From NCBI GenBank assembly GCA_025965475.1, contig JAOPWV010000057.1:1-41357 (forward strand): DNA of 41,357 nucleotides. The letters are read 5' to 3'. Every line of letters begins with the position of its first letter. Position 1 is the stretch's first letter. The stretch comes from Frankiales bacterium (GTDB lineage Bacteria; Actinomycetota; Actinomycetes; Mycobacteriales; SCTD01). The position numbers were made by a program, and so were the translations under genes. Below the pieces are notes generated by a model. The model was not told where the DNA came from and searched no databases. It saw only the letters and a program-made list of their open reading frames with translations. This document shows, piece after piece, positions 27,980 to 36,459 of this stretch.

Positions 27980-29634
27980 ATCCGCTCCGGTGCACTCACG
28001 CCGAGCAGCCCGAGACCGTTCTCGAGCACCACCCGGGTCGCCCGCCACAACAGCAGGCGCGGGCCCGTGGTGGGCGCGATCTCCTCGTCACCCTTGGGCA
28101 GGACCTGGCACTCGTCCCAGAACCGCTGCGCGGCCTTGGCGACCTGCTCCTCGAGGTAGCGCGCGACCCGGTGGGGCTCGCGCAGCTCGGCGGCCGTCGC
28201 GACGACCCGCGGGAACTCCGCCAGGGCCAGCAGCAGCTCCGTCTCGCGCGGGTGGGCCAGCAGCGACAGGTCGACGTCGCCGGGCGCCGGCACCGCGATG
28301 CCCGCCTCGCCGGCGTTGCGGAGCACGGAGGCCGCGCGGGTCGCGGCGTACTGCACGTAGAAGACCGGGTTCTCGCTCGTCCGGCGCGACCACGCGTCGA
28401 GGTCGATGTCGAGGACCGAGTCGGCGCTGGAGCGGGCCAGCGCGTAGCGGGCCGCGTCGACGCCGATCGCCCCGACAAGGTCGTCGAGGGTGATCACCGT
28501 CCCGGCGCGCTTGCTCATCTTGAGCGGCTCGCCGTCCCGCAGCAGGTTGACCAGCTGCCCGATGAGGATCTCCAGGTTGACGCCCGGAGTGTCCCCGAAG
28601 GCGGCGCACATGGCCATCATCCGGCCGACGTAGCCGTGGTGGTCCGCCCCGAGCATGATCACGACGCGGTCGAAGCCGCGCTCGCGCTTGTCGAGGTAGT
28701 ACGCCAGGTCGCCGGAGATGTACGCCGGCTCGCCGTCGCTCTTGATGACGACGCGGTCCTTGTCGTCACCGAAATCGGTCGTGCGCAGCCAGAGCGCGCC
28801 GTCCTTGTCGTACATGTGCCCGAGGGCACGGAGCCGGTCGACGGCCCGTCCCACAGCGCCGGACTCGTGCAGCGCGTTCTCGTGGAAGTACACGTCGAAG
28901 TCCACGCCGAAGTCGTGCAGCGAGGTCTTGATCTCCTCGAACATCAGCTGCACGCCGGCGGACCGGAACACCTCCTGCGGGTCGTCCTGCTGCAGCGCGT
29001 CGGGCGCCTGCTCGAGGACCTTCGCCGCGATGTCGGCGATGTAGGCGCCGCCGTAGCCGTCCTCCGGCGCCGGCTCGCCCTTCGCCGCGGCGAGCAGGGA
29101 CCGCGCGAAGCGGTCGATCTGGGCGCCGTGGTCGTTGAAGTAGTACTCCCGGGTGACCTTGGCGCCGCTGGCCTGCAGGAGGCGGGCCAGCGCGTCGCCG
29201 ACCGCGGCCCAGCGCACGCCGCCGATGTGGATAGGCCCGGTCGGGTTGGCGCTGACGAACTCCAGGTTGACGTTCTGACCGGCCGCGGCGTCGTTGGTGC
29301 CGTACGCCGCGCCGGCCTCGACGACCTGGACCGCGACCCGACCGAGCGCGGCCTCCGCGAGCCGGACGTTGAGGAACCCGGGGCCCGCGATGTCGACCGA
29401 GGCGACGCCGGCCACCACGCGCAGCCGCGCCGCGATCAACTCGGCCACCTCACGCGGCGGTCGCCCGGCCGGCTTCGCCAGCTGCAGGGCCACACTCGTC
29501 GCGTAGTCGCCGTGGTCGCGGTTGCGGGGGCGCTCGACGGCCACGTCGGCCGGCACCGCAACAGTGAGGTCCCCGGCCTCGACGGCAGCGGCGACGGCAG
29601 CGCGAACGGCGGCGCCGAGCTCGATGGGGGTCAC
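27976..29634 (-). CDS. argS: Arginine--tRNA ligase
   Basis: Class I aminoacyl-tRNA synthetase that charges tRNA-Arg. 552 residues: N-terminal Add-1 domain (about 1-110), HIGH-type motif HIGG (136-139) in [16 protein letters not shown] at 372-375, and a helical anticodon-binding C-terminus ending with the DALR-type segment ([17 protein letters not shown]). First gene of the argS-lysA-hom-thrC-thrB operon. The GTG at 29634 is abutted directly by GGAGG, too close to act as a normal ribosome site, and a TAGCCT box ends 6 nt before it, so the message may be leaderless. Confidence 0.97.
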   Translation of the reverse strand: MTPIELGAAVRAAVAAAVEAGDLTVAVPADVAVERPRNRDHGDYATSVALQLAKPAGRPPREVAELIAARLRVVAGVASVDIAGPGFLNVRLAEAALGRVAVQVVEAGAAYGTNDAAAGQNVNLEFVSANPTGPIHIGGVRWAAVGDALARLLQASGAKVTREYYFNDHGAQIDRFARSLLAAAKGEPAPEDGYGGAYIADIAAKVLEQAPDALQQDDPQEVFRSAGVQLMFEEIKTSLHDFGVDFDVYFHENALHESGAVGRAVDRLRALGHMYDKDGALWLRTTDFGDDKDRVVIKSDGEPAYISGDLAYYLDKRERGFDRVVIMLGADHHGYVGRMMAMCAAFGDTPGVNLEILIGQLVNLLRDGEPLKMSKRAGTVITLDDLVGAIGVDAARYALARSSADSVLDIDLDAWSRRTSENPVFYVQYAATRAASVLRNAGEAGIAVPAPGDVDLSLLAHPRETELLLALAEFPRVVATAAELREPHRVARYLEEQVAKAAQRFWDECQVLPKGDEEIAPTTGPRLLLWRATRVVLENGLGLLGVSAPERM

Positions 29635-29640
29635 CCTCCG

Positions 29641-29646
29641 AGGCTA
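29641..29646 (-). promoter_or_regulatory. Candidate -10 box of argS, leaderless layout
   Basis: TAGCCT on the minus strand, then 6 nt, then the argS GTG. It shares the short argS to DUF3105 gap with a divergent TAGACT box. No good -35 is seen. Confidence 0.42.
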
Positions 29647-29685
29647 GCGCGGGTCGCGCTCACGCCTCGCTCGTGGCACTCCGCC

Positions 29686-29691
29686 TAGACT
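29686..29691 (+). promoter_or_regulatory. Candidate -10 box of the DUF3105 gene
   Basis: TAGACT on the plus strand; transcription would start near 29698 and give a leader of about 90 nt ending with TAGGA before the ATG. The -35 region is not recognisable. Confidence 0.35.
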
Positions 29692-29789
29692 CGCCCGGAG
29701 TAGACGCGCGGGTTGAGCGTGCAACTTCGGGCCTCCCGGCGACGTTGACACGAGGTCAGCCCGCATCCCACTACCTAGGACGGACCAGC

Positions 29790-30503
29790 ATGGCGCAGCG
29801 CCAGAACCGACCGAGCAACTCCGGCCGGCCCGCGGCAGGCAGCGCCGCCGGTGGAGGCCGCCGCCGTACCCCTCCCCCGGCGGTGAAGAAGCCGTTCCCG
29901 TGGGGTGTCGCCGCAACGTCCGGCGTCCTCGGTCTGCTGCTCATCGCGATCGTGGTCTACGCCGTCGCCAACCAGGGCTCCGGGTTCACCGACCCGCTGA
30001 AGAAGGCCGACCAGAGCTTCTCCGGCCTGTCGGTCAGCACCGGGCTCGCCCGTGACCACGTCGAGGGCACGGTGCAGTACCCGAAGTCCCCGCCGGTCGG
30101 CGGTAAGCACAACCCGACCTGGGAGAACTGCGGCGTCTACGGCGTGCCGGTCGCGAACGAGCACGCCGTGCACTCCCTCGAGCACGGCGCCGTCTGGATC
30201 ACCTACCGGCCGGACCTGCCCGCCGACCAGATCAAGGCGCTCGACGCGTACGGCACCCGGGGCTACGTACTCGTCACGCCGTACCCGGGCCTGTCCTCGC
30301 CCGTCAGCCTGCAGGCCTGGGGCCGGCAGCTGAAGGTGCAGTCGGCGGGCGACCCGGTCGTCGACAAGTTCGTCACGACCTACATGCAGGGCCCGCAGAC
30401 CCCCGAGCAGGGTGCGGCCTGCACGAACGGCACCTCGGCCACCGGGCCGCTCACCCCGACCGGCACGGCCTCCGCGGCCCCGTCGGCCAGCCCCGCGAAG
30501 TAG
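29790..30503 (+). CDS. DUF3105 domain membrane protein
   Basis: 237 residues. A basic, Pro/Gly-rich cytosolic N-terminus (1-38) precedes one transmembrane helix (about 39-61, GVAATSGVLGLLLIAIVVYA) and an extracytoplasmic domain. That domain has the DUF3105 pattern YPKSPPVGGKHNPTWENCGVYG and NEHAVHSLEHGAVWITYRPD; the conserved His and Cys residues suggest metal or redox chemistry, but no function is established. It ends in a Thr/Ala/Ser/Pro-rich tail. ATG 29790 follows TAGGA at 9 nt. DUF3105 genes are often found near argS in actinobacteria. Confidence 0.88.
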   Translation: MAQRQNRPSNSGRPAAGSAAGGGRRRTPPPAVKKPFPWGVAATSGVLGLLLIAIVVYAVANQGSGFTDPLKKADQSFSGLSVSTGLARDHVEGTVQYPKSPPVGGKHNPTWENCGVYGVPVANEHAVHSLEHGAVWITYRPDLPADQIKALDAYGTRGYVLVTPYPGLSSPVSLQAWGRQLKVQSAGDPVVDKFVTTYMQGPQTPEQGAACTNGTSATGPLTPTGTASAAPSASPAK

Positions 30504-30512
30504 CGGGAGCCG

Positions 30513-30899
30513 TCAGGCCTGGATGGGCAGGCCCGCGAGCCGCCGCACGGTCGCGATGAGCTCGTCAGGGTCGAACGGCTTCGTGAGGTAGGCGTCCACG
30601 CCGATCCGGTCGCCGCGCTGGAGGTCGGCCTCCTGCGCGCGGGCGGACAGCAGCACGACCTTGATCCCCGCGGTGTCCGGATCGGCGCGCAGCCGGCTCG
30701 CCGCCTCCCAGCCGTCCAGCCTCGGCATCATGATGTCGAGGGTGACGACGGCGGGCCGCACCTGCTTGACCATCTCGAGGCAGTCCAGGCCGTCGACAGC
30801 AGTCGTGACCTCGAATCCCTCGAGCTCGAGGTTGACGGAGATGAGCTGACGGATGACGTCATCGTCATCCACCACGAGGACCCGGCCCAGACTTCCCAT
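30513..30899 (-). CDS. Stand-alone response regulator receiver protein
   Basis: 128 residues, a single CheY-like receiver with no output domain. The acidic pocket is DDDD (11-14), the phosphoacceptor is Asp55 in VVTLDIMMPRLDGWE, the switch residue is Ser85 and the conserved lysine is Lys107 in LTKPFDP. All are present, so it should accept phosphate. No histidine kinase is nearby; such orphan receivers act through protein partners or as phosphate sinks. The ATG at 30899 has no ribosome site and lies 6 nt from a TAACCT box. It is convergent with the DUF3105 gene. Confidence 0.93.
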   Translation of the reverse strand: MGSLGRVLVVDDDDVIRQLISVNLELEGFEVTTAVDGLDCLEMVKQVRPAVVTLDIMMPRLDGWEAASRLRADPDTAGIKVVLLSARAQEADLQRGDRIGVDAYLTKPFDPDELIATVRRLAGLPIQA

Positions 30900-30905
30900 C
30901 CGCGG

Positions 30906-30911
30906 AGGTTA
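30906..30911 (-). promoter_or_regulatory. Candidate -10 box of the response regulator, leaderless layout
   Basis: TAACCT on the minus strand, 6 nt (CCGCGG), then ATG. The expected start of transcription coincides with the start codon. Confidence 0.42.
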
Positions 30912-30980
30912 TCCGGCGGCGTACCGTTCGTGGGGGCCGGTTCCCCGATCGTGACGGTCACGTTGCCGGCGACGGCCGAC

Positions 30981-30989
30981 TGGTAACGT
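30981..30989 (+). promoter_or_regulatory. Candidate extended -10 of the tRNA-Arg gene
   Basis: TGGTAACGT: an extended -10 (TGN then TAACGT) 15 nt before the tRNA. A TTGCCG at 30963-30968 has only 15 nt of spacing, so the -35 is doubtful. A perfect 6-1-6 palindrome (30950-30962) lies just upstream. Confidence 0.38.
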
Positions 30990-31004
30990 CCATGGTCGTC
31001 CCTG

Positions 31005-31076
31005 GCCCCCGTAGCTCAGGGGATAGAGCACTGCCCTCCGGAGGCAGGGGCGCAGGTTCGAATCCTGCCGGGGGCA
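31005..31076 (+). tRNA. tRNA-Arg, anticodon CCG
   Basis: The 72-nt sequence folds as a full cloverleaf. The acceptor GCCCCCG (31005-31011) pairs with CGGGGGC (31069-31075), discriminator A at 31076. D-stem GCTC/GAGC, anticodon stem CTGCC/GGCAG around loop CTCCGGA with anticodon CCG, T-stem GCAGG/CCTGC with loop TTCGAAT. It decodes CGG, a frequent Arg codon in this DNA. The CCA end is not encoded. It stands alone, next to the 3' end of the ABC permease gene. Confidence 0.97.
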
Positions 31077-31104
31077 CAGCAACGCCGCAGGTCGCGGGGC
31101 TCCG

Positions 31105-32154
31105 TCACCGGGCAGTGCGACTGCGCAGCCGGTCGATGATCACGGCGGCGATGAGCAATGCGCCGAGGACCACCTGCTGGACGTAGCTGGGGACCCTGAT
31201 CAGGTTCATGCCGTTGGACAGCACGACGAGGAACAGCGCCCCCACCGCGACCAGCCCGAGCCGGCCTTCCCCGCCGAAGAACGACGTGCCACCCAGCACG
31301 GCGGCGGCGATCGCCAGGATCACGTACTCCTGGCCGAGTGTGGGCTCGCCGGAGGACACCCGCGCGGTGAGCAGGACCCCGGCCAGCGACGTGAGCATGC
31401 TGCACAGCACGAACGCCGTGACCTTCGTGCGCAGCACCGGTACGCCGACGAGACGGGCGGCATCCTCGCCACCGCCGACCGCGAACAGGTAGTGGCCGAG
31501 CACGGTCCAGCTGAGCAGGACGTAGGCCGCCAGCAGCACGCCCAGCGCGACGAGGAAGGGCACCGGAACGCCCAGGACCCGTGCGGTGCCGAGTGCCGAG
31601 GTGAACTCCGGCGGGAGCCCTGTCACCGGGGCCCCCTTGGACAGGAGCAGCGCGGCGCCCACGGCGACCGACGCGGTCCCGATCGTGACGATGAAGGACG
31701 GCACCTTGAACCGGGCGACCACCAGGCCGTTCAGGAGCCCGACCACCAGTCCCACGGCCAGGCCGGCCAGCACCCCCGCCAGGAGGACGGCAATACCGCC
31801 GCTGCCGCCGCTGCCGCCGCCGCCCGCCGCGACCATCACCTTGCTGGAGATGACGCTGGTCAGCGCGATGGTCGCGCCGATGGACATGTCGATCTCGGCC
31901 GTGAGCAGGACCAGCATCTGCGCGATGGTGAGGATCAGCAGGAACGACAGCTGCCGCGAGACGTTCGTCCCGTTCAGTGGCGTCAGGAAGCGCGGCTCGA
32001 TCACGGAGAACGTGACCACCGCGACCAGGAGCAGGATCGGCAACAGCCCGAAGCGCAGCAGCACGTCGGCGGAGCGCCGCCCTGCGGAGCGCGGGGCCGG
32101 GGCCGCCGGATCGGCCGGAGCCGGGAGGGGCCGCTGCTCGAGGTTGGTGGTCAC
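31105..32154 (-). CDS. CUT2-type ABC transporter permease (RbsC/BPD-2 family)
   Basis: 349 residues with about nine to ten hydrophobic helices after a Pro/Ala-rich cytosolic N-terminus. Family marks are LLTAEIDMSIGATIALTSVI, the LNGLVVARFKVPSFIVTIG segment and VILAIAAAVLGGTSFFGGEG near the end, as in ribose-type permeases. A Gly-rich stretch (AAGGGGSGGSGG) encoded by a GCC/GCT-like repeat (about 31797-31830) lies between two helices. The GTG at 32154 overlaps the ATPase stop by 4 nt (GTGA). One permease gene presumably forms a homodimer. Substrate unknown; context suggests the compound handled by the neighbouring oxygenase. Confidence 0.93.
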   Translation of the reverse strand: MTTNLEQRPLPAPADPAAPAPRSAGRRSADVLLRFGLLPILLLVAVVTFSVIEPRFLTPLNGTNVSRQLSFLLILTIAQMLVLLTAEIDMSIGATIALTSVISSKVMVAAGGGGSGGSGGIAVLLAGVLAGLAVGLVVGLLNGLVVARFKVPSFIVTIGTASVAVGAALLLSKGAPVTGLPPEFTSALGTARVLGVPVPFLVALGVLLAAYVLLSWTVLGHYLFAVGGGEDAARLVGVPVLRTKVTAFVLCSMLTSLAGVLLTARVSSGEPTLGQEYVILAIAAAVLGGTSFFGGEGRLGLVAVGALFLVVLSNGMNLIRVPSYVQQVVLGALLIAAVIIDRLRSRTAR

Positions 32155-33683
32155 GATCGGGCACTCCCTAGAGGGACGAGCGACGGCGTCGGCTCGAAAA
32201 AGGCTTGGACGATGTTGTGCTCGGTGACCTCCGCGTCGCGCAGGTCGGCCACCACACGGCCCTCCCGGACCGCATAGACCCGATGGGCGAGGCCGAGCAC
32301 CTCCTCCATGTCCGAGGAGATGAGCAGGACGGCCGCGCCGGAGGCGCACAACCGCTTGATGTGCTGGTAGACGTCGAGCTTGGCCCCGATGTCGATGCCG
32401 ACCGTGGGCTCGTCGAAGACGTGCACGGCGAAGTCCCGGGCGAAGGCCCGGGCCAGCAGGGCCTTCTGCTGGTTGCCGCCGGAGAAGCCGAGCACCTTGC
32501 GGCCGGCCTGGGGCGGCCTGATGCTCAGCTGCTCCACCACCTGCTGGACCCGACTCGCGCTGCGGGGACGACTGACGAACCCGAACCGGTTGACCGTGCC
32601 GGCCACCAGCGAGGGCAGGATGATGTTCTCGCCGAGCGTCCCGGTCTCCACCAGCCCCTCACGATGCCGGTCGGCCGGGTAGTAGATGAGCCCGCGGTCC
32701 ATCGCCTGCCGGGGAGAGAGGGCGGGCACCGCCCGGTCGTCGATCTCGACCGTGCCCGACGTGAGCCGCTCCAGCCCGAAGCAGGCCCGGCCGATCTCGG
32801 ACTTGCCCGACCCGACCAGGCCCGCGAGCCCGACGATCTCGCCTGCGCGGACCTCGAGCGAGACCTCGCGCAGCCTCGGGCTGGTCAGCCCGGACAGCCG
32901 CAGCCGGACCGGCCCGGGCTGCCGCGGTACCTCCGGGAACAGCTCGCCCAGTGCGCGACCGGTCATCAGCCGGACCAGCTCGTCGTCACCCACGCCCGCC
33001 GCGGTGACGGTGCCGGCTCCTCGCCCGTCGCGCAGCACGGTGATGCGGTCGGCCAGCTCGCGTACCTCCGCGAGCCGGTGGGAGATGTAGACGATGCCGA
33101 CTCCCTGGTCCTTGAGCCTGCGCAGGATGCCGAACAACCGCCCGGTCTCGCCGGCGCTGAGCGAGGCGGTCGGCTCGTCGAGGATGAGGATGGGCGACCG
33201 GCGGTGCAGGGCCCTGGCGATCTCGACGAGTTGCAGTTGGGCGCGGGAGAAGCCGTCCAGGCACGCGCGCGGGTCGAGGTCCACCCCGATCCGGGCGAGC
33301 GCCTCGCGGGCCTCCGCCTCCATCCCGCTCTTGCGCCGGAGGCCGCGGCGGGTGAGCTCCCGGCCGAGGAACAGGTTGTCCGCGATGCTCAGCGTGCGGA
33401 CCAGGGCCAGCTCCTGGAACACGGTGCTCACCCCCGCCGCGACGGCGGCGGTCGGGGTGAGGTCCCCGACCTGCCGGCCGTCGACGACGACGACGCCCTC
33501 GTCCGGGCGTACGGAACCGGACAGCACCTTGATGAGGGTGGACTTGCCCGCACCGTTCTCACCGAGCAGCGCGTGCACCTCACCGCGGCGGAGGTCGAAC
33601 GAGACCCGGTCCAGCGCGGCCACGCCGCCGTACCGCTTGGTGATCCCCTGGGCCCGCAGGACCACGTCCGGTTCGGCACTCAT
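32151..33683 (-). CDS. CUT2-type ABC transporter ATP-binding protein, two fused ATPase domains
   Basis: 510 residues with two ABC domains in one chain, as in RbsA and MglA. Domain 1: Walker A GENGAGKST (41-49), Walker B ILILDEPTASLS, with a degenerate signature FSRAQLQLVEIARAL. Domain 2: shortened Walker A GLVGSGKSE, signature FSGGNQQKALLARAF and Walker B VHVFDEPTVGIDIGAK. A weakened second site is normal for this class. The ATG at 33683 follows GGGAGGA, 25 nt after the binding-protein gene. It would power import of the ligand caught by the TorT-like lipoprotein. Confidence 0.94.
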   Translation of the reverse strand: MSAEPDVVLRAQGITKRYGGVAALDRVSFDLRRGEVHALLGENGAGKSTLIKVLSGSVRPDEGVVVVDGRQVGDLTPTAAVAAGVSTVFQELALVRTLSIADNLFLGRELTRRGLRRKSGMEAEAREALARIGVDLDPRACLDGFSRAQLQLVEIARALHRRSPILILDEPTASLSAGETGRLFGILRRLKDQGVGIVYISHRLAEVRELADRITVLRDGRGAGTVTAAGVGDDELVRLMTGRALGELFPEVPRQPGPVRLRLSGLTSPRLREVSLEVRAGEIVGLAGLVGSGKSEIGRACFGLERLTSGTVEIDDRAVPALSPRQAMDRGLIYYPADRHREGLVETGTLGENIILPSLVAGTVNRFGFVSRPRSASRVQQVVEQLSIRPPQAGRKVLGFSGGNQQKALLARAFARDFAVHVFDEPTVGIDIGAKLDVYQHIKRLCASGAAVLLISSDMEEVLGLAHRVYAVREGRVVADLRDAEVTEHNIVQAFFEPTPSLVPLGSARS

Positions 33684-33708
33684 GCTGGTCCTCCCACCGG
33701 CGTCCGGG

Positions 33709-34926
33709 TCAGCCGGCGACGTGGAACACGGGGCTGAAGCCGGCCGGCGCGAACGTGGTCTCCGGGATGAAGTCGGCCAGGTTCTGGGCGGTGCCGGCCG
33801 CCGGGCCGCAGACCCGGATGGGGGCCGGGAACGCGCGCTGCCTGCCGTCGTCCAGCGGGATCCCCTCCAGCAGCCGGACGGCCATGTCGACGGCCATCCG
33901 GGCCTGGATCACCGGCTGGTCCGAGATGGCACAGGTGACCTTGCCGGACTTGACCAGATCGAAGGTGGACGGGATGAGGTAGTCGGCCAGGATCGTCTTG
34001 CCGGCACTGAGGGGTGACGCGGCTGCCGCCTCCGCGGTGACCGCCGTACCGGCGATGACCGTCACGTCCTTGCTGGCCTGCAGGGTGTCCTCGACCAGGC
34101 GGAGCTGGACGTTCTTGTCGGTGTCGCCGTACTTCGTGGCGACGATCGTCGCGCCGGTGCCCTTGAGGATGTCCTGGATGCCCTTGGTGGCGTCCTCCGC
34201 CCAGCCCGCGCCTGCCGGGCCGGGGAACCAGGCGACCTTGTCCGTGCCGCCGCGCTCCTTGAGGTACGACCCGGCCGCTGTGCCCATCTCGTGCCAGGCG
34301 AGGACCGCCCTGGCGCTGACCTTGTCGCTGGAGATGCCGTTGAGGCCGTCGATGACGTAGATCCCCTGGCCGCGCAGCTCGGCGACCTTGGCGTCGAGCC
34401 CGTCGAAGCTGATCGCGCCGATGATGATGGCCTTGGCGCCGGCCGCCACGCAGTCGTCGATCTGATTGAGCTGCTTGGACAACTCCGTGTAGCCGCCGGC
34501 CTCGTACACGTCGAGGGTGACGCCGAGCCGCTTGGCCTCCGTGACGGTGCCGTAGTCCATGGCCACCCAGTACGGGTCCTTCACGTGCGGCAGCACGGCG
34601 CAGATCTGGTGCTTCTTCGTGGCCAACGCCTTGGGGATGGCGTTGTAGACACCGGCCGTCGGGGCGCCGTTGCACCCCTTGGCGTCGGTCGCGGGCGCCG
34701 TGCAGTCGACGAAGAGCGACGGGTACCACCACGGGTCCTGCGCCAGCGCCGCCTTCACCTCCGCCGGCGTGGCGTCGGGCTTGCCGTCGGACGAGCCCGG
34801 CACCGGCTTGGACGTGTCGTACGCGCTGGTGGCGGTGGCCGTCTGGCCCGCCGACCTGCCGCAGGCCGCCAAGGACAGGGCGGCGCAGGCGGCCAGCGCC
34901 ACGATGCCGAGTGTGCGAGTGGACAT
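33709..34926 (-). CDS. TorT-like periplasmic-binding lipoprotein of the ABC transporter
   Basis: 405 residues. Signal peptide with lipobox LAAC (Cys22), so it should be anchored on the outer face of the membrane. The body is a type I periplasmic-binding fold. The stretch ICAVLPHVKDPYWVAMDYG, then TVTEAKRLGVTLDVYEAGGY and CVAAGAKAIIIGAISFDGL, closely recalls E. coli TorT, the TMAO-sensing partner of TorS, more than ribose or galactose binding proteins. Here no histidine kinase is present and transporter genes follow, so it is more likely the importer's receptor. ATG 34926 has GGAG 6 nt upstream. Four or more Cys in the mature part could form disulfides. Confidence 0.88.
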   Translation of the reverse strand: MSTRTLGIVALAACAALSLAACGRSAGQTATATSAYDTSKPVPGSSDGKPDATPAEVKAALAQDPWWYPSLFVDCTAPATDAKGCNGAPTAGVYNAIPKALATKKHQICAVLPHVKDPYWVAMDYGTVTEAKRLGVTLDVYEAGGYTELSKQLNQIDDCVAAGAKAIIIGAISFDGLDAKVAELRGQGIYVIDGLNGISSDKVSARAVLAWHEMGTAAGSYLKERGGTDKVAWFPGPAGAGWAEDATKGIQDILKGTGATIVATKYGDTDKNVQLRLVEDTLQASKDVTVIAGTAVTAEAAAASPLSAGKTILADYLIPSTFDLVKSGKVTCAISDQPVIQARMAVDMAVRLLEGIPLDDGRQRAFPAPIRVCGPAAGTAQNLADFIPETTFAPAGFSPVFHVAG

Positions 34927-34995
34927 GGAGGTCTCCTGGTCGTGTCCGCCCGGAGGCGGCGGGATGGGGCGGGGACGGGGACGAGCGGCGGACGA

Positions 34996-36138
34996 CTAGC
35001 GGCTGCTGACGAGCTCGGCGCCCTCATGGGCGGCGACGTTGACGCGCGACTGCCAGCGGCGGGAGCGGCCGGCCATCCAGACGAGGGCGCTGCGCACGTC
35101 GGTCATGGGGCCAGGCCAGCGCGTGCCGACCTTGCCGTAGAGGCGCGAGTAGCGCTGGGTCGCATCGGTGACCGGCCGCTGCCGCGTCTCCCATGCCAGA
35201 AGACCGGCCGGCACGTCCGGGTAGTCCTCGAGCACCGAGGCGAGGGCGTACCCGTTGGTCATGGCGAGGCAGGCGGCCTGGCCGAGGTTCGGTGCCATCG
35301 CGCTCGCGGCGTCGCCGACGAGGGCCACCCGGTCCTTCACCCAGCGGTGGCACTGCACGTCGGCGAAGGAGGCCCAGCGCGAGACGTCCGGAATCCGGGT
35401 GAACAGGTCCGCGAGGTGGGGGAACGACGCCGTCCAGGACGCGACGTTCACCGGCTTCTCCCGGCCCACCAGGTCCTTCGCCGGGCAGCAGAGGTAGATG
35501 TAGACCTGGTCCGGGGTGACCGGGACGATGCCCACGCGCCGGCCCTGGTTCCAGTACTCCAGGGTGCTGCCCACCGGGTCGCCGGGCAGCCGGCTGACCA
35601 GGTGGCGGCCGCAGCCGTCCTGCAGGTCGCGGACCGCCAGATCCAGTCCGAGCGAGCCGCGGACCGGGGAGCCCACGCCGTCCGCGCCGACGATCAGATC
35701 CGCCTGCAGCGCCTCTCCGGTGTCGAGCAGCAGGCGGCCTTCCGGGCTGGCGCCGACGACGACGGACTGGGTCACGACCTCCACGCCGGCATCGCGCGCG
35801 GCGTCGGCCAGCGCCCGGTGCAGGTCGGTGCGCAGGAGGGTGAACAGGCGGGTCTTGCCGTCCTTCATCCAGTCGTCCTGCAACAGGCGGCCGCGTTCGT
35901 CGTAGAGCCGCCAGTTGTCCACCAGCTCGGCGCGGGCGAGAGCGGCGTCGGCAGCCCCGATCTGCGTGAGCACCCGCACCGCGTTCTCCCACATGAAGAT
36001 GCCGGCGCCGATCTCCCGCAGCTCGCGGCCGCGCTCGTGCACGCGCACGCTCCAGCCCCGCTGGGCGAGCGCCGTGGCCACGGTCAGCCCGGCCAGGCCT
36101 CCCCCGGCGATCTCGACGTGCCGCTGTGCTCGTGTCAC
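34996..36138 (-). CDS. FAD-dependent monooxygenase, group A, resembling pyridine-ring-opening oxygenase
   Basis: 380 residues of the p-hydroxybenzoate hydroxylase fold. FAD site GGGLAG (12-17) with VRVHE (31-35) at the end of strand 2; DG motif VGADGVGSPVR (150-160); GD motif RVALVGDAASAMAPNLGQAA (270-289). From memory, the segments GWSVRVHERGRELREIGAGI, the GD region and AWETRQRPVTDA look very like 2-methyl-3-hydroxypyridine-5-carboxylate oxygenase (MHPCO) of vitamin B6 breakdown, which hydroxylates and opens the pyridine ring; salicylate and 6-hydroxynicotinate hydroxylases are more distant alternatives. GTG 36138 has AGGAGG 7 nt upstream. First gene of the operon with the ABC transporter, 69 nt ahead of the binding protein. 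Confidence 0.85.
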   Translation of the reverse strand: MTRAQRHVEIAGGGLAGLTVATALAQRGWSVRVHERGRELREIGAGIFMWENAVRVLTQIGAADAALARAELVDNWRLYDERGRLLQDDWMKDGKTRLFTLLRTDLHRALADAARDAGVEVVTQSVVVGASPEGRLLLDTGEALQADLIVGADGVGSPVRGSLGLDLAVRDLQDGCGRHLVSRLPGDPVGSTLEYWNQGRRVGIVPVTPDQVYIYLCCPAKDLVGREKPVNVASWTASFPHLADLFTRIPDVSRWASFADVQCHRWVKDRVALVGDAASAMAPNLGQAACLAMTNGYALASVLEDYPDVPAGLLAWETRQRPVTDATQRYSRLYGKVGTRWPGPMTDVRSALVWMAGRSRRWQSRVNVAAHEGAELVSSR

Positions 36139-36200
36139 TGCCAGGCCTCCTCTGTCTTCTCGCCGGCATGTGACGTGACGCACAACCGGTGTGGGAGGAG

Positions 36201-36229
36201 ACCAAAACAGGCCCTGATCTTTTCGTCAA
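36201..36229 (-). promoter_or_regulatory. Candidate promoter of the monooxygenase-ABC operon
   Basis: Minus strand TTGACG (36229-36224), 17-nt spacer, TTTGGT (36206-36201). The -35 is good and the -10 departs from TANNNT at one base. A start near 36194 gives a leader of about 55 nt with AGGAGG at its end. Confidence 0.35.
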
Positions 36230-36244
36230 GGCAGGAATCCGTCG

Positions 36245-36256
36245 TTGTAACAATTG
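36245..36256. promoter_or_regulatory. AT-rich inverted repeat in the divergent region
   Basis: TTGTAACAA (36245-36253) is a 4-1-4 inverted repeat and runs into the palindrome CAATTG (36251-36256). It lies just upstream of the minus-strand promoter candidate. A short site, possibly an operator; it could be chance. Confidence 0.3.
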
Positions 36257-36361
36257 CGAAAGCCCGGATCCGTCGCTACGACCGATATGACTGAGTTCGG
36301 AGTCCTGTTTGCCCGGCTTGTTGCCATGATCCGGCCGAACCAAGTATTTCTCGCCCTGGAT

Positions 36362-36396
36362 CCGTCATTGACGGCTGCCATCGGCCCTCATACGGT
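36362..36396 (+). promoter_or_regulatory. Promoter of the amidohydrolase gene with overlapping inverted repeat
   Basis: TTGACG (36368-36373), exact 17-nt spacer, TACGGT (36391-36396): a good actinobacterial promoter. CCGTCATTGACGG (36362-36374) is a perfect 6-1-6 inverted repeat that covers the whole -35 box, a classic place for a repressor or regulator site. Start expected near 36403, leader about 57 nt. Confidence 0.55.
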
Positions 36397-36459
36397 CGTC
36401 CGTCTGCCGGCGGTCGCGGCAGCTTCCCCCGTGACCGGCTCTCTTCCGAAGGACCTCCC

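Larger units (their letters stand above)
36139..36459. other. Divergent control region between the monooxygenase and amidohydrolase operons
   Basis: 321 bases without a supported gene and visibly lower in GC than its surroundings in the 36200-36300 part. It holds promoter candidates in both directions and two inverted repeats. This is the expected site of action for the Lrp/AsnC-type regulator encoded downstream. Confidence 0.65.

Noticed and set aside
31005-31076. attL/attR of an integrated element at the tRNA-Arg 3' end
   Set aside because: I found no second copy of the tRNA 3' sequence and no integrase or excisionase gene in the following 10 kb.
33709-34926. Start of a TorT-TorS type two-component TMAO system
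   Set aside because: No histidine kinase or TorR-like regulator is adjacent; the next genes are ABC ATPase and permease. The orphan receiver at 30513-30899 is 3 kb away beyond a tRNA and has no kinase.
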